Shown here piece by piece: positions 44,573-53,753 of a DNA stretch of 64,000 nucleotides (position 1 is its first letter; each line of letters opens with the position of its first letter). The notes under the pieces were generated by a model that saw only the letters and a list, made by a program, of their open reading frames with translations, searched no databases and had not been told where the DNA came from. Source of the stretch: Microbacterium oleivorans (GTDB lineage: Bacteria; Actinomycetota; Actinomycetes; Actinomycetales; Microbacteriaceae); assembly GCF_023715745.1 (NCBI RefSeq), contig NZ_JAMBOV010000005.1, forward strand, positions 186,001 through 250,000. The letters run 5' to 3'. Position numbers and translations under genes: made by a program.

Positions 44573-44655
44573 AAGAGAACTTCGCACCCGTCCGTCCCGG
44601 CCGACGGGCGGGGGCGAAGATCTCATCTGACCGGGGTCACCCCGAGGAGGACACC

Positions 44656-45024
44656 ATGAACCCGACCATCGCCATCAGCACCGCTCCCGTCGTCCGCACG
44701 CGCCTGCGTCTCACGACGCGTGGCCGTCGCGTCCTGGCAGCAGTCGCCGCGCTTCCGGTGGTCGTCGCGCTCGGTGTGGGCATCCTCTCCAGCGGTGGCG
44801 CACTCGCCAGCGGCGAGGCCGGCGCCTCGTCCGGGTCGTTCGACACCGTCACCGTGATGCCCGGCGAGTCGCTGTGGACCATCGCGCAGGACATCGCGCC
44901 CGACAGCGACCCGCGCGACGTCATCGACGAGATCGTCCGACTCAACGCACTGTCGTCCTCTGCCGTCGACGCCGGTCAGTCGCTCGCGATCCCCGCTGCC
45001 TTCTCCGCGCAGGCGGGCGAGTAA
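44656..45024 (+). CDS. LysM-domain membrane protein, YneA/DivS-like
   Basis: 122 residues, ATG 44656 with CGAGGAGGA upstream. One transmembrane helix (about 27-46) with basic N-terminus, then an extracellular LysM domain (about 61-115: FDTVTVMPGESLWTIAQDIA... AGQSLAIP). Position beside lexA and an overlapping SOS box fit the SOS-induced division inhibitors YneA (Bacillus), DivS (Corynebacterium) and Rv2719c (Mycobacterium). Function by analogy. Confidence 0.85.
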   Translation: MNPTIAISTAPVVRTRLRLTTRGRRVLAAVAALPVVVALGVGILSSGGALASGEAGASSGSFDTVTVMPGESLWTIAQDIAPDSDPRDVIDEIVRLNALSSSAVDAGQSLAIPAAFSAQAGE

Positions 45025-45039
45025 GGCCGCGCCACGTCC

Positions 45040-45045
45040 TACGAT
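45040..45045 (+). promoter_or_regulatory. -10 element of hisC
   Basis: TACGAT, six bases before the GTG start. Confidence 0.45.
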
Positions 45046-45051
45046 GGCGGG

Positions 45052-46125
45052 GTGAGTGCCAGTCTCGACGACCTCCCCCTCCGCGACGATCTTCGCGGCA
45101 AGATCCCCTACGGTGCGCCGCAGGCGTCACTGCCCGTGACGCTCAACGTCAACGAGAACACCCACCCCGTTCCGGAGGACGTCGCCGACGACATCCTCGA
45201 TGGCATCGCGCAGGCGCTGCGGGACATCAACCGTTACCCCGACCGCGAGTTCACCGCTCTCCGCGAGGGATTCGCGGACTACCTGGGCCACGGCCTCGAG
45301 CCGGATCAGATCTGGGCCGCGAACGGCTCGAACGAGGTCCTGCAGCACATCCTCCAAGCGTTCGCGGGTCCCGGACGCACCGCGTTCGGGTTCTCGCCCA
45401 CGTACTCCATGTACCCCCTGCTCACCGGCGCGACCGGCGCGACCTACGTCAGCGGCACGCGCGGTGACGACTTCACCCTCACCGCAGCGGATGCCGCCGA
45501 GCAGATCGATCGAGCTCAGCCCGACGTGGTCTTCCTCTGCTCGCCGAACAACCCGACAGGGACGCCGTTGTCCCTCGAGGTCATCGAGGCGGTGTACGAG
45601 GCGTCCCGCGGCATCGTGATCGTCGACGAGGCCTATCAGGAATTCGCCCCCCGGGATGAGCCGTCGGCGCTGACCCTCCTGCACGACCGGGAGCGGTTGG
45701 TCGTCTCCCGCACCATGAGCAAGGCGTTCGCGTTCGCCGGTGCTCGCGTGGGGTATCTCGCGGCCGACCCCGCCGTCATCGACGCCCTGCGCCTGGTGCG
45801 CCTGCCGTATCACCTGAGCGCGCTGACGCAGGCTGCCGCATCCGCCGCTCTCCGCCACGCTCCCACGATGCTCGGCATGGTGGATGACATCGTCGCGCAG
45901 CGCGACCGCATCTCCGCGACGCTGTCCGCCCTCGGCTATTCGCCGTACGAGAGCTGGTCCAACTTCGTCCTTTTCGGCGGCGTGGACGACCCGGCGGCGA
46001 CCTGGCAGGGGCTCTACGACCGCGGCATCCTCATCCGCGACGTCGGACTGCCGCACACCCTGCGGGTCACGGCGGGAAGCGAAGACGAGTCGACGGCGTT
46101 CCTCGAAGCGCTCGCCTCCCTCTGA
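45052..46125 (+). CDS. hisC: histidinol-phosphate aminotransferase
   Basis: 357 residues from GTG 45052. Fold-type I PLP enzyme: LNVNENTHPVP, AANGSNEVLQHILQAF, FLCSPNNPTGTPLS, the PLP-aspartate region IVIVDEAYQEF, Schiff-base Lys in SRTMSKAFAFAGARVGY, and the Arg near the C-terminus (GLPHTLRVTAG). Step 7 of histidine synthesis. hisB follows after a 55-base gap that holds a new -10 box. Confidence 0.95.
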   Translation: MSASLDDLPLRDDLRGKIPYGAPQASLPVTLNVNENTHPVPEDVADDILDGIAQALRDINRYPDREFTALREGFADYLGHGLEPDQIWAANGSNEVLQHILQAFAGPGRTAFGFSPTYSMYPLLTGATGATYVSGTRGDDFTLTAADAAEQIDRAQPDVVFLCSPNNPTGTPLSLEVIEAVYEASRGIVIVDEAYQEFAPRDEPSALTLLHDRERLVVSRTMSKAFAFAGARVGYLAADPAVIDALRLVRLPYHLSALTQAAASAALRHAPTMLGMVDDIVAQRDRISATLSALGYSPYESWSNFVLFGGVDDPAATWQGLYDRGILIRDVGLPHTLRVTAGSEDESTAFLEALASL

Positions 46126-46168
46126 GTCGCGGACTGTCACGGGCGAGGGTTGCAAGGTCCCGCCTCGG

Positions 46169-46174
46169 TAGACT
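46169..46174 (+). promoter_or_regulatory. -10 element of hisB
   Basis: TAGACT, six bases before the ATG. Confidence 0.5.
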
Positions 46175-46180
46175 CGGGGG

Positions 46181-46792
46181 ATGAGCACCCCCGCGCCCCG
46201 CACCGCCTCCGTCCGGCGGGCGACCAGCGAGTCGACCATCGAGCTCGAGCTCGACCTCGACGGCACCGGCCAGAGCACGATCGACACGACGGTGCCGTTC
46301 TTCGATCACCTGCTCACGGCGTTCGCGAAGCACTCGCTCACCGACCTGACCGTCCGCGCGACGGGAGACACCCACATCGACGCGCACCACACCGTCGAGG
46401 ACACCGCCATCGTCCTCGGCCAGGCGATCCGTCAGGCACTGGGCGACAAGACCGGCATCTCGCGCTACGGTGACGCGCTCGTCCCGCTCGACGAGGCCCT
46501 CGCACAGGCGGTCGTCGACATCAGCGGACGCCCCTACCTCGTTCACGCGGGCGAGCCCGCCGGCTACGAGTTCCACCTCATCGGCGGCCACTTCACCGGG
46601 TCGCTCGTGCGCCACACGTTCGAGGCGATCGCGTTCCACGCCGGCCTGACGATGCACGTCACGCTCGTCGCAGGTCGTGACCCCCACCACATCGCCGAGG
46701 CGGAGTACAAGGCGTTCGCGCGCGCTTTCCGGCAGGCCAAGGCGCTCGACCCGCTGGTGTCGGGCATCCCCAGCACGAAGGGTGCCCTGTGA
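46181..46792 (+). CDS. hisB: imidazoleglycerol-phosphate dehydratase
   Basis: 203 residues. Metal-binding motifs [22 protein letters not shown] and the later [13 protein letters not shown], all with conserved His. Monofunctional, unlike the fused enterobacterial HisB. Dehydrates imidazole glycerol phosphate. Overlaps hisH by ATG/GTG (46789-46792). Confidence 0.96.
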   Translation: MSTPAPRTASVRRATSESTIELELDLDGTGQSTIDTTVPFFDHLLTAFAKHSLTDLTVRATGDTHIDAHHTVEDTAIVLGQAIRQALGDKTGISRYGDALVPLDEALAQAVVDISGRPYLVHAGEPAGYEFHLIGGHFTGSLVRHTFEAIAFHAGLTMHVTLVAGRDPHHIAEAEYKAFARAFRQAKALDPLVSGIPSTKGAL

Positions 46793-47433
46793 CCGACGCG
46801 CCGCTGGTCGCGGTCCTCGACTACGGATCCGGCAACGTCCACTCGGCGGTCAAAGCGCTCATCGAAGCCGGCGCCGACGCGCGGCTGACGAAGGATCGCG
46901 GACTCATCGCCGACGCGGCGGGACTCCTCGTCCCGGGAGTAGGCGCCTTCTCCGCGGTGATGTCGGCGCTGCGCGCGAGCCGCGGCGATGAACTCATCGG
47001 CCGTCGCCTCGCCGGGGGGATGCCCGTGCTCGGCATCTGCGTCGGCATGCAGGTGATGTTCGAGCTGGGCGTCGAGCGCGGCGTCGACACCGTGGGGTTG
47101 GGGGAGTGGCCGGGGTCGGTCACCGAGCTGCAGGCGCCGGTGCTTCCCCACATGGGATGGAACACCGTCCGTGCCGGCGACGGATCGACGCTGTTCGCCG
47201 GTCTCGAAGCCGAACGGTTCTACTTCGTGCACTCGTACGGTGCGCAGGAGTGGACCCTCGACGTCATCAAGCCGTTCCGAGAGCCCGTGCTCACCTGGTG
47301 CGACTACGGCTCGCCCTTCCTCGCCGCCGTCGAGAACGGTCCGCTGTCGGCGACGCAGTTCCACCCGGAGAAGTCCGGCGCTGCCGGCATCCGCCTGCTG
47401 TCGAACTGGATCGGGTCGCTCCCCGCGTCCTAG
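46789..47433 (+). CDS. hisH: imidazole glycerol phosphate synthase, glutaminase subunit
   Basis: 214 residues from GTG 46789. Class I glutamine amidotransferase: Cys84 nucleophile in [11 protein letters not shown], and the His-Glu pair in [12 protein letters not shown]. It supplies ammonia to HisF, which is not in the window. Overlaps hisB by four bases; priA follows after 53 bases. Confidence 0.95.
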   Translation: MTDAPLVAVLDYGSGNVHSAVKALIEAGADARLTKDRGLIADAAGLLVPGVGAFSAVMSALRASRGDELIGRRLAGGMPVLGICVGMQVMFELGVERGVDTVGLGEWPGSVTELQAPVLPHMGWNTVRAGDGSTLFAGLEAERFYFVHSYGAQEWTLDVIKPFREPVLTWCDYGSPFLAAVENGPLSATQFHPEKSGAAGIRLLSNWIGSLPAS

Positions 47434-47486
47434 TAACGTGTCCCTCTGTGCGCGCGCCCGGCGCGCACATCGTCCCACCCGGAGCC

Positions 47487-48233
47487 ATGAACGAATTCGC
47501 ATCCACGCCCGAACTGATCCTGCTGCCCGCTGTGGACGTCGCCGACGGCAAGGCCGTCCGACTGACGCAGGGTGAGGCCGGCACCGAGACGAGCTACGGC
47601 GACCCCGTCGACGCCGCTCAGGAGTGGGCACGTCAGGGCGCCGAGTGGATCCACCTGGTCGACCTCGATGCCGCTTTCGGTCGCGGATCGAACGCCGCCC
47701 TGATGCGCAAGGTCATCAAGTCGCTGCGCGGCGTGAAGGTTGAGCTCTCCGGCGGCATCCGTGACGACGAGTCCCTCGACGCCGCGCTGGACTCCGGGGC
47801 CACGCGCATCAATCTCGGCACCGCGGCCCTCGAGAACCCGGAGTGGGCGGCCGACGTCATCCTCCGTTACGGCGAAGCGATCGCCGTCGGCCTCGACGTC
47901 CGCGGGACGACGCTGGCGGCACGGGGGTGGACCCGTGACGGCGGCGACCTCTGGCATGTGCTGGACCGGCTCGAGGATGCCGGGTGCAGCCGCTACGTCC
48001 TCACCGACGTCACCAAGGACGGTACGTTGCAGGGCCCGAACATCGAACTGCTGCGCGAGGTCGCCGTGCGCACCGACAAGCCGGTCGTCGCATCGGGCGG
48101 CATCTCGAGCCTGGACGACATCGCAGCTCTCCGCGAGCTCGTGCCGCTCGGCGTGGAGGGCGCCATCGTCGGCAAGGCGCTCTACGCCGGCGCGTTCACG
48201 CTGGCCGAGGCGCTGGATGTCGCCGGACACTGA
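47487..48233 (+). CDS. priA: phosphoribosyl isomerase A (HisA/TrpF bifunctional)
   Basis: 248 residues, ATG 47487 with CCGGAG upstream. (beta/alpha)8 isomerase with [15 protein letters not shown] (catalytic Asp), [39 protein letters not shown] (second catalytic Asp) and VASGGIS. In actinobacteria this protein serves both histidine and tryptophan pathways; that dual role is inferred from family knowledge. The C-terminus overlaps the SseB-like gene. Confidence 0.94.
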   Translation: MNEFASTPELILLPAVDVADGKAVRLTQGEAGTETSYGDPVDAAQEWARQGAEWIHLVDLDAAFGRGSNAALMRKVIKSLRGVKVELSGGIRDDESLDAALDSGATRINLGTAALENPEWAADVILRYGEAIAVGLDVRGTTLAARGWTRDGGDLWHVLDRLEDAGCSRYVLTDVTKDGTLQGPNIELLREVAVRTDKPVVASGGISSLDDIAALRELVPLGVEGAIVGKALYAGAFTLAEALDVAGH

Positions 48234-48996
48234 CCCGCACTCCCACCACGCCGGCGACTCCGCCGGCGTCCCTTGGGAGGGGCGGAGCTTCCAGCCGAAC
48301 CCGCACAGCGGTGACGACGGCAGCGCCGACCCTGCCCTTCTGGCTGCGCTCACCGCGTTCCACGCCGGGGAGGGAGATGCCGCAGCGGTCGTCGACGCCT
48401 ACCGGACCGCTCGCCTGCTGATCCCGCTCGTCGCCGGGAAGGGCGAGGAGGGCGTCGGTCCCACCGGTCTCACCGTCGACAAGACGCAGGAGCTCTCGAT
48501 CGTCACCGTGGCCGCGCCCGACGGGCGGCGTGTCCTTCCGGTGTTCTCCTCGGTGGAGGCGATGGCGCGATGGGATGCTGCGGCGCGCCCGGTCCCCGCA
48601 GACGGGGTGCGCACGGCGCTGTCCGCCGCCGCGGACGACACGGACCTGATCGTGCTCGACCCCGGCAGCGACACGGAGTTCGTCCTGCGTCGCCCGGCTG
48701 TCTGGGCGATCGGGCAGGGCCAACCGTGGGAGCCGCCGCACACGTCCCCCGAGGTCTTCGCCGGCTTGCAGGAGTCGATCGGCACCGAACTCGGTGTGCT
48801 CGACCTCTCCGTCGCGACGGGAGACCCCCGATCGCGGCTGCGCGGTCCAGAGCTGATCGTCAGCCTCCACCTCGTGGACGGGCTCGATCAAGCCGCGCTC
48901 GACGCGATCCTGCAGCGCCTCGCCTCCCGGTGGGCTGCGGACGACCGCGTCGCTGTGCTCGTCGACTCGCTGACGGTCAAACTCGTCCGCGCCTGA
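48217..48996 (+). CDS. SseB family protein
   Basis: 259 residues; the ATG (48217) lies inside the end of priA, 17 bases overlap. Contains the SseB N-terminal domain: [43 protein letters not shown]. SseB-type proteins are widespread in actinobacteria in this position, but their role is unknown; the name comes from Salmonella and implies nothing about secretion here. Soluble. Confidence 0.82.
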   Translation: MSPDTDPHSHHAGDSAGVPWEGRSFQPNPHSGDDGSADPALLAALTAFHAGEGDAAAVVDAYRTARLLIPLVAGKGEEGVGPTGLTVDKTQELSIVTVAAPDGRRVLPVFSSVEAMARWDAAARPVPADGVRTALSAAADDTDLIVLDPGSDTEFVLRRPAVWAIGQGQPWEPPHTSPEVFAGLQESIGTELGVLDLSVATGDPRSRLRGPELIVSLHLVDGLDQAALDAILQRLASRWAADDRVAVLVDSLTVKLVRA

Positions 48997-48999
48997 CCG

Positions 49000-49398
49000 T
49001 CAGGTGACGGGGCCGGTCCACTTCTCGCCGGGTCCCTTCCCGATCGGGTCGGGGATGCTCGATGCCTCGCGGAAGGCGAGCTGCAGGGTGCGCAGGCCGT
49101 CGCGGAGCGAGCGGGCGTGCATGTCGCTCACCTCGGGTGCGGCGGCCGTGATGAGCCCCGCGAGGGCGTTGATGAGCTTCCGGGCCTCATCCAGGTCCTT
49201 CTGCGTGTCGGGGTCGTCGGCGAGGCCGAGCTTGACCGCCGCCGCGCTCATGAGGTGGACCGAGGTCGTGGTGATCACCTCGACGGCGGGGACGTCCGCG
49301 ATGTCCCGCGTGGCGGACTGTGCGACCCGCTCCTGCTCGTCCCAGCGCGACAGGCGCTCGGGGTCGTGGTCGCTGTGGTCGGCCGGAATAGTGCTCAC
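49000..49398 (-). CDS. DUF1844 protein
   Basis: 132 residues from GTG 49398. RDIADVPAVEVITTTSVHLMSAAAVKLGL and RKLINALAGLI are the blocks of DUF1844, a small helical family of unknown function found next to infC in actinobacteria. AGAGAG lies upstream of the start. Convergent with the SseB-like gene (three bases between stops), divergent from infC. Confidence 0.82.
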   Translation of the reverse strand: MSTIPADHSDHDPERLSRWDEQERVAQSATRDIADVPAVEVITTTSVHLMSAAAVKLGLADDPDTQKDLDEARKLINALAGLITAAAPEVSDMHARSLRDGLRTLQLAFREASSIPDPIGKGPGEKWTGPVT

Positions 49399-49412
49399 GT
49401 GCTGCTCTCTGC

Positions 49413-49418
49413 TAGACT
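49413..49418 (+). promoter_or_regulatory. -10 element of the infC-rpmI-rplT operon
   Basis: TAGACT. The start site would give a 5' leader of about 225 bases before infC. Confidence 0.45.
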
Positions 49419-49424
49419 TCTGCG

Positions 49425-49650
49425 GGCACCGGAGTGTTCTGCTCCGTGTCGAAAGAGGATCACATCCCACCCGCGCTTGCCGCTCCAGGCTACCGGGTCC
49501 CGCACTCCGCCTCGTTCCGCGAGGTTGTCCAGGGTGCAGAACACAGAACGCCGATGCGTGCATCGTGCGGGGTGGACGTGACGATCTTCCGCCCGGCGAC
49601 ACATTTCCGTGTCACCGGAGGCCGTCCACCGCACGAAAGAGGAGTTCCGC
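49425..49650 (+). promoter_or_regulatory. long leader of infC
   Basis: Contains the hairpin CGGAG-TGTTCTG-CTCCG (49430-49446). CGAAAGAGGA occurs twice: at 49450-49459 and, as the ribosome-binding site of infC, at 49634-49643. An overlapping 79-codon frame (49434-49673) runs into the infC start. Attenuation or translational control is plausible but unproven. Confidence 0.4.
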
Positions 49651-50271
49651 ATCAGCGATCCCCGCACCAATGACCGCATCCGCGTCCCCGAGGTCCGCCT
49701 CGTCGGACCCGCGGGTGAGCAGGTCGGCGTCGTCCGCATCGAGGTGGCCATGCGCCTGGCCCAGGAGGCCGACCTCGATCTCGTCGAGGTAGCCCCGAAC
49801 TCGAAGCCCCCCGTGGTCAAGATCATGGATTACGGCAAGTTCAAGTACGAGGCTGCGCAGAAGGCCAAGGAAGCGCGGCGCAATCAGGCGAACACCGTCC
49901 TCAAGGAGGTCCGGTTCCGTCTGAAGATCGAGGCGCACGACTACATCACCAAGCTCAAGCGCGCTGAGGGCTTCCTCCAGGCGGGCGACAAGGTGAAGGC
50001 GATGATCCTGTTCCGTGGTCGCGAGCAGTCGCGTCCCGAGCAGGGTGTGCGTCTGCTCCGCAAGTTCGCGGAGGACGTCGCCGAGTTCGGCACCGTCGAG
50101 TCCAACCCCACGATCGACGGCCGCAACATGGTGATGGTGGTGGCTCCCCACAAGAACAAGTCCGAGGTCAAGACCGAGCAGAACGCGGCCCGCGCCGCGA
50201 CGAAGCAGGCCGCCCGCGAGGCGCGCAACGGTCAGGCCGACGAGACCCCCGCATCCGCTCCGGCGGAGTAA
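49651..50271 (+). CDS. infC: translation initiation factor IF-3
   Basis: 206 residues, from an apparent ATC start codon at 49651: GAAAGAGGAG sits six bases upstream and the protein then begins at the usual place ([19 protein letters not shown]). No ATG lies nearby; the in-frame GTG at 49609 would add 14 unlike residues and lacks a site. IF-3 N-domain (to about 75), linker [12 protein letters not shown]-domain ([15 protein letters not shown]...). A rare start lets IF-3 repress its own synthesis in E. coli (AUU). An acidic Ala-rich tail ends the protein. Confidence 0.95.
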   Translation: MSDPRTNDRIRVPEVRLVGPAGEQVGVVRIEVAMRLAQEADLDLVEVAPNSKPPVVKIMDYGKFKYEAAQKAKEARRNQANTVLKEVRFRLKIEAHDYITKLKRAEGFLQAGDKVKAMILFRGREQSRPEQGVRLLRKFAEDVAEFGTVESNPTIDGRNMVMVVAPHKNKSEVKTEQNAARAATKQAAREARNGQADETPASAPAE

Positions 50272-50318
50272 GCGGCCCCAGACCCCCGCCCGGCGGGAAC
50301 CACAACGAAGGAAGAGAT

Positions 50319-50513
50319 ATGCCCAAGCAGAAGACCCACTCGGGCGCCAAGAAGCGCTTCAAGGTCACCGGCAGCGGAAAGATCAAGAAGCAGCAGGCGA
50401 ACCTCCGTCACAACTTCGAGGGCAAGCCCACGAAGCGCACCCGCCGCCTGTCCGCCGACAAGATCCTGGCTCCCGGCGACGCCAAGGTCGCCAAGAAGCT
50501 CCTCGGCCTCTGA
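50319..50513 (+). CDS. rpmI: 50S ribosomal protein L35
   Basis: 64 residues, GAAGGAAGAG upstream of the [23 protein letters not shown] is diagnostic. Very basic. Middle gene of infC-rpmI-rplT. Confidence 0.97.
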   Translation: MPKQKTHSGAKKRFKVTGSGKIKKQQANLRHNFEGKPTKRTRRLSADKILAPGDAKVAKKLLGL

Positions 50514-50545
50514 GCGCCGACGCAACACCCTAGGAAGTAGAAGAA

Positions 50546-50926
50546 ATGGCTAGAGTCAAGCGGGCTGTCAACGCCCACAAGAAGCGTCGCGTCATCCTGG
50601 AGCGCGCCTCCGGTTACCGCGGTCAGCGTTCGCGTCTGTACCGCAAGGCGAAGGAGCAGGTCACCCACTCGCTCGTCTACGCGTACCGCGACCGTCGCAA
50701 GCGCAAGGGCGACTTCCGCCGCCTGTGGATCCAGCGCATCAACGCCGCTGCCCGCCAGAACGGCATCACGTACAACCGCTTCATCCAGGGCCTCGGCCTC
50801 GCGGGTGTCCAGGTCGACCGCCGCATGCTCGCCGAGCTCGCGGTCAACGAGCCCGCCGTCTTCGCGTCGCTCGTCGCCACGGCGAAGGCTGCGCTGCCGG
50901 CCGACGTCAACGCGCCCAAGGCCTGA
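50546..50926 (+). CDS. rplT: 50S ribosomal protein L20
   Basis: 126 residues: [19 protein letters not shown], then the conserved [18 protein letters not shown] and [20 protein letters not shown]. Needed early in 50S assembly and a translational autoregulator of this operon in other bacteria. Followed by an intrinsic terminator. Confidence 0.98.
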   Translation: MARVKRAVNAHKKRRVILERASGYRGQRSRLYRKAKEQVTHSLVYAYRDRRKRKGDFRRLWIQRINAAARQNGITYNRFIQGLGLAGVQVDRRMLAELAVNEPAVFASLVATAKAALPADVNAPKA

Positions 50927-50945
50927 TCGACTCATCGTTCGTGAG

Positions 50946-50973
50946 AAGGCGTCCTCTTCGGAGGGCGCCTTTT
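50946..50973 (+). terminator. intrinsic terminator after rplT
   Basis: Stem of eleven pairs (one G-U) with a TTCG tetraloop, AAGGCGTCCTC/GAGGGCGCCTT, ending in a TTTT run. One of the few hairpins here with a T-tail. Confidence 0.9.
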
Positions 50974-51011
50974 CGCGTTCCCGGATGCCGGTGCCCCTCG
51001 CGCACCGCCCC

Positions 51012-51017
51012 TACACT
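51012..51017 (+). promoter_or_regulatory. -10 element of the TrmH-family gene
   Basis: TACACT, six bases before the GTG start. Confidence 0.45.
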
Positions 51018-51023
51018 GAGATC

Positions 51024-51824
51024 GTGCTCGAGAACCCACGTTCACCGCGCGTCCGTGCGGTCGCGAAGCTGACGAAGCGCACGGCGCGGCAGGAGACCGG
51101 CCTCTATCTGCTCGAGGGTCCGCAGGCTGCTCGCGAGGCCCTCCTCTGGCGGCCGGACACCCTGCTCGAGCTGTATGCGACCCCCACGGCATGGGACAAG
51201 CACCAGGACATCCGTGACGCGGCATCCGAGGCCGGCGTGGATGTCGCGTTCGCGAGCGAGCAGGTCATCGAGGCCATGGCCGACACGGTGACGCCTCAGG
51301 GCATCGTCGCCGTCGCCCGTCAGGTCCCTACCTCGGTCCGCGACGTCTTCGACGGGGACCCCCGTCTCATCGTGATCTGCGAGGAAGTCCGCGACCCGGG
51401 CAACCTCGGCACGATCATCCGAGCTGCGGATGCCGTCGGTGCGGACGCCGTCGTTCTCACCGGGCGCACCGTCGACCCCTTCAACCCCAAGGTCGTCCGG
51501 GCGACGACCGGGTCGCTGTTCCACCTGCCGGTCGCCGTCGGCGTGGATCTCGCGGACGCGACGGGGCGCGCGCGCTCCGCGGGTCTGCGGATCGTCGCGG
51601 CGGATGTCGGAGGAGAGGACTTCGTCGACCACCGTGGCACGTTGGCGGACCCCACGGCATGGGTGTTCGGCAACGAGGCCCGCGGACTCGACGACGACGC
51701 ACTCGCCCTGGTCGACCTGTCGCTCCGGCTGCCGATCTACGGCCGCGCCGAGTCCCTCAATCTGGCGACGGCAGCGAGCGTCTGCCTGTACGAGTCGGCG
51801 TTCGCGCAGCGCGCGGCCGGCTGA
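51024..51824 (+). CDS. TrmH/SpoU family RNA 2'-O-methyltransferase
   Basis: 266 residues from GTG 51024. N-terminal substrate-binding part (to about 100), then the SPOUT knot with [24 protein letters not shown] (motif 1), [12 protein letters not shown] (motif 2) and [19 protein letters not shown] (motif 3). Methylates ribose 2'-OH of rRNA or tRNA; the exact site is unknown. Sits after rplT, as often in actinobacteria. Confidence 0.9.
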   Translation: MLENPRSPRVRAVAKLTKRTARQETGLYLLEGPQAAREALLWRPDTLLELYATPTAWDKHQDIRDAASEAGVDVAFASEQVIEAMADTVTPQGIVAVARQVPTSVRDVFDGDPRLIVICEEVRDPGNLGTIIRAADAVGADAVVLTGRTVDPFNPKVVRATTGSLFHLPVAVGVDLADATGRARSAGLRIVAADVGGEDFVDHRGTLADPTAWVFGNEARGLDDDALALVDLSLRLPIYGRAESLNLATAASVCLYESAFAQRAAG

Positions 51825-51896
51825 CGCCGCTCCGGGGGTTGATTACGGAACTGTAAACCCCGCGGCATCCGGTCGTTCAGCGAGTGGACCGTTGCC

Positions 51897-51902
51897 TAGT
51901 GT
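51897..51902 (+). promoter_or_regulatory. -10 element of the glutamate ABC operon
   Basis: TAGTGT, seven bases before the ATG. An imperfect GGGGTT/AACCCC hairpin (about 51836-51860) lies upstream and may end the methyltransferase transcript. Confidence 0.45.
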
Positions 51903-51909
51903 GGGTTCC

Positions 51910-52704
51910 ATGACCACTCCTGCTGCCGATCCCGCGCCGCGCACGTCGAACATCGACGTTCGTCGTGGCGAGCCGCTCGTCGTCATGTCGGACGTGCAGA
52001 AGCACTACGGCGACTTCCAGGCACTGACCGACATCAATCTGTCGGTCAACCGCGGCGAGGTCGTCGTGGTCGTGGGACCGTCCGGCTCGGGCAAGTCGAC
52101 CCTGTGCCGCACGATCAACCGGCTCGAGACCATCACGAGCGGCCGCATCACGATCGACGGCGACGACCTTCCCGCCGAGGGCAAGGCGCTCGCGGCCCTC
52201 CGCGCGGACGTCGGGATGGTCTTCCAGTCCTTCAACCTCTTCTCCCACCTGACGATCCTCGACAACGTCACGCTCGGGCCGATCAAGGTCAAGGGAATGA
52301 AGAAGGCGGATGCCGAGAAGCTCGCCCGCGAGCTGCTCGACCGCGTGGGCGTGGGTCACCAGGCCGAGAAGCTCCCCGCACAGCTGTCCGGCGGCCAGCA
52401 GCAGCGTGTCGCGATCGCGCGTGCTCTCGCGATGAAGCCGAAGGTCATGCTCTTCGATGAGCCGACGTCGGCCCTCGACCCGGAGATGATCAACGAGGTG
52501 CTCGACGTCATGGTCGGCCTCGCGCAGGAGGGGATGACGATGATCGTCGTCACCCACGAGATGGGCTTCGCCCGGAAGGCCGCCGACCGTGTGGTCTTCA
52601 TGGCCGATGGGCAGATCGTCGAGGAGGCCGCGCCGCAGGAGTTCTTCACGAACCCCCAGAGCGACCGTGCGAAGGACTTCCTCTCGAAGCTCATCACCCA
52701 CTGA
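51910..52704 (+). CDS. gluA: glutamate-type ABC importer ATP-binding protein
   Basis: 264 residues. Walker [11 protein letters not shown], signature [15 protein letters not shown], Walker [12 protein letters not shown] and H-loop [11 protein letters not shown] are those of polar amino-acid ABC ATPases (GlnQ/GluA). Starts a four-gene operon with binding protein and two permeases. Substrate glutamate/glutamine by family resemblance. Confidence 0.93.
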   Translation: MTTPAADPAPRTSNIDVRRGEPLVVMSDVQKHYGDFQALTDINLSVNRGEVVVVVGPSGSGKSTLCRTINRLETITSGRITIDGDDLPAEGKALAALRADVGMVFQSFNLFSHLTILDNVTLGPIKVKGMKKADAEKLARELLDRVGVGHQAEKLPAQLSGGQQQRVAIARALAMKPKVMLFDEPTSALDPEMINEVLDVMVGLAQEGMTMIVVTHEMGFARKAADRVVFMADGQIVEEAAPQEFFTNPQSDRAKDFLSKLITH

Positions 52705-52765
52705 GACGTCCGCGCCCTTGCACCGGCGCGACGAACGACGCACGACACGAAACCAGGAGGATCAC

Positions 52766-53686
52766 ATGCGCAAGACTCGTATCGCCGGCACCTTCGCCGG
52801 CATCGCCATCGCGGCACTCGCACTCGCCGGCTGCAACAGCGGCAGCCCGACCAGCCCGGGCGCCGAGGGCGGCACCGGCGGCGAGGGCTCCGAGGGGGGC
52901 AGCGAACAGCTGTGGGAGGTCGCCAGCGACGTGTCGCTCGAGGGCAGCCCGACCTTCGACGCCATGACGTCACGAGACGGCGTGATCGTCGGCGTCAAGG
53001 AGGACCAGCCGGGTCTCGGCTTCCTGGACGCCACCACGAACGAGCGTTCCGGCTTCGACGTCGACATCGCACGCTGGATCGCGGCATCCCTCGGCTTCGA
53101 CGAGGACAAGATCGAGTACAAGGCGATCGCGTCCGCGAATCGCGAGCAGTCGATCGTGAACGGCGATGTCGACTACTACGTCGGCACCTACTCGATCACC
53201 GACTCCCGCAAGGAGCAGATCGATTTCGCCGGTCCGTACTTCACCACGGGTCAGGGCCTCCTTGTCGCCGCGGACAGTGACATCGCGAGCGAGGATGACC
53301 TCAGCGCCGACACGACGGTGTGCTCTGCGACCGGTTCGACGCCGATCCAGAACATCAAGGACAACTACCCCGACGTGCCGACCGAGGAGTTCGACCTCTA
53401 CTCGGCATGTGTCGACGCGCTGATCAACGGCACCGTCGACGCCGTCACGACCGACCAGGCGATCCTCATCGGTTACGCCGCGCTGTACCCGAACGACGTC
53501 AAGGTCGTCGGGGAGCCCTTCAGCGAGGAGAACTACGGCGTGGGTCTGCGCAAGGGTGACGACGCCCTCCGCGCGCACATCAACGACCTCTTCACCGAGG
53601 GTGGCGACACCTGGCAGGCGATCTTCGACAAGAACCTGGGCGAGTCCGGGATCACCGTCGACCAGCCTGCCGTCGACGCATACTGA
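52766..53686 (+). CDS. gluB: glutamate-type ABC importer substrate-binding lipoprotein
   Basis: 306 residues, ATG with CAGGAGGAT upstream. Lipoprotein signal peptide with lipobox LAGC (Cys23), then a Gly/Ser/Glu-rich linker (24-45). Type-II periplasmic binding fold: GVIVGVKEDQPGLGF, SGFDVDIARWIAASLG, DYYVGTYSITDSRKEQIDFAGPYF. Resembles C. glutamicum GluB. Anchored outside, delivers acidic amino acid to the permeases. Confidence 0.93.
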   Translation: MRKTRIAGTFAGIAIAALALAGCNSGSPTSPGAEGGTGGEGSEGGSEQLWEVASDVSLEGSPTFDAMTSRDGVIVGVKEDQPGLGFLDATTNERSGFDVDIARWIAASLGFDEDKIEYKAIASANREQSIVNGDVDYYVGTYSITDSRKEQIDFAGPYFTTGQGLLVAADSDIASEDDLSADTTVCSATGSTPIQNIKDNYPDVPTEEFDLYSACVDALINGTVDAVTTDQAILIGYAALYPNDVKVVGEPFSEENYGVGLRKGDDALRAHINDLFTEGGDTWQAIFDKNLGESGITVDQPAVDAY

Positions 53687-53753
53687 ATCGCGCTGACACC
53701 ATGATCCGGGGCGGGGGCGCGAGCCCCCGCCCCGCACCAGCCAAGGAGACGAA

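Noticed and set aside
51832..51865. Clean rho-independent terminator after the TrmH-family gene
   Set aside because: The GGGGTT/AACCCC arms leave a mismatch, the loop is long and there is no T-run, so I do not list it as a feature.
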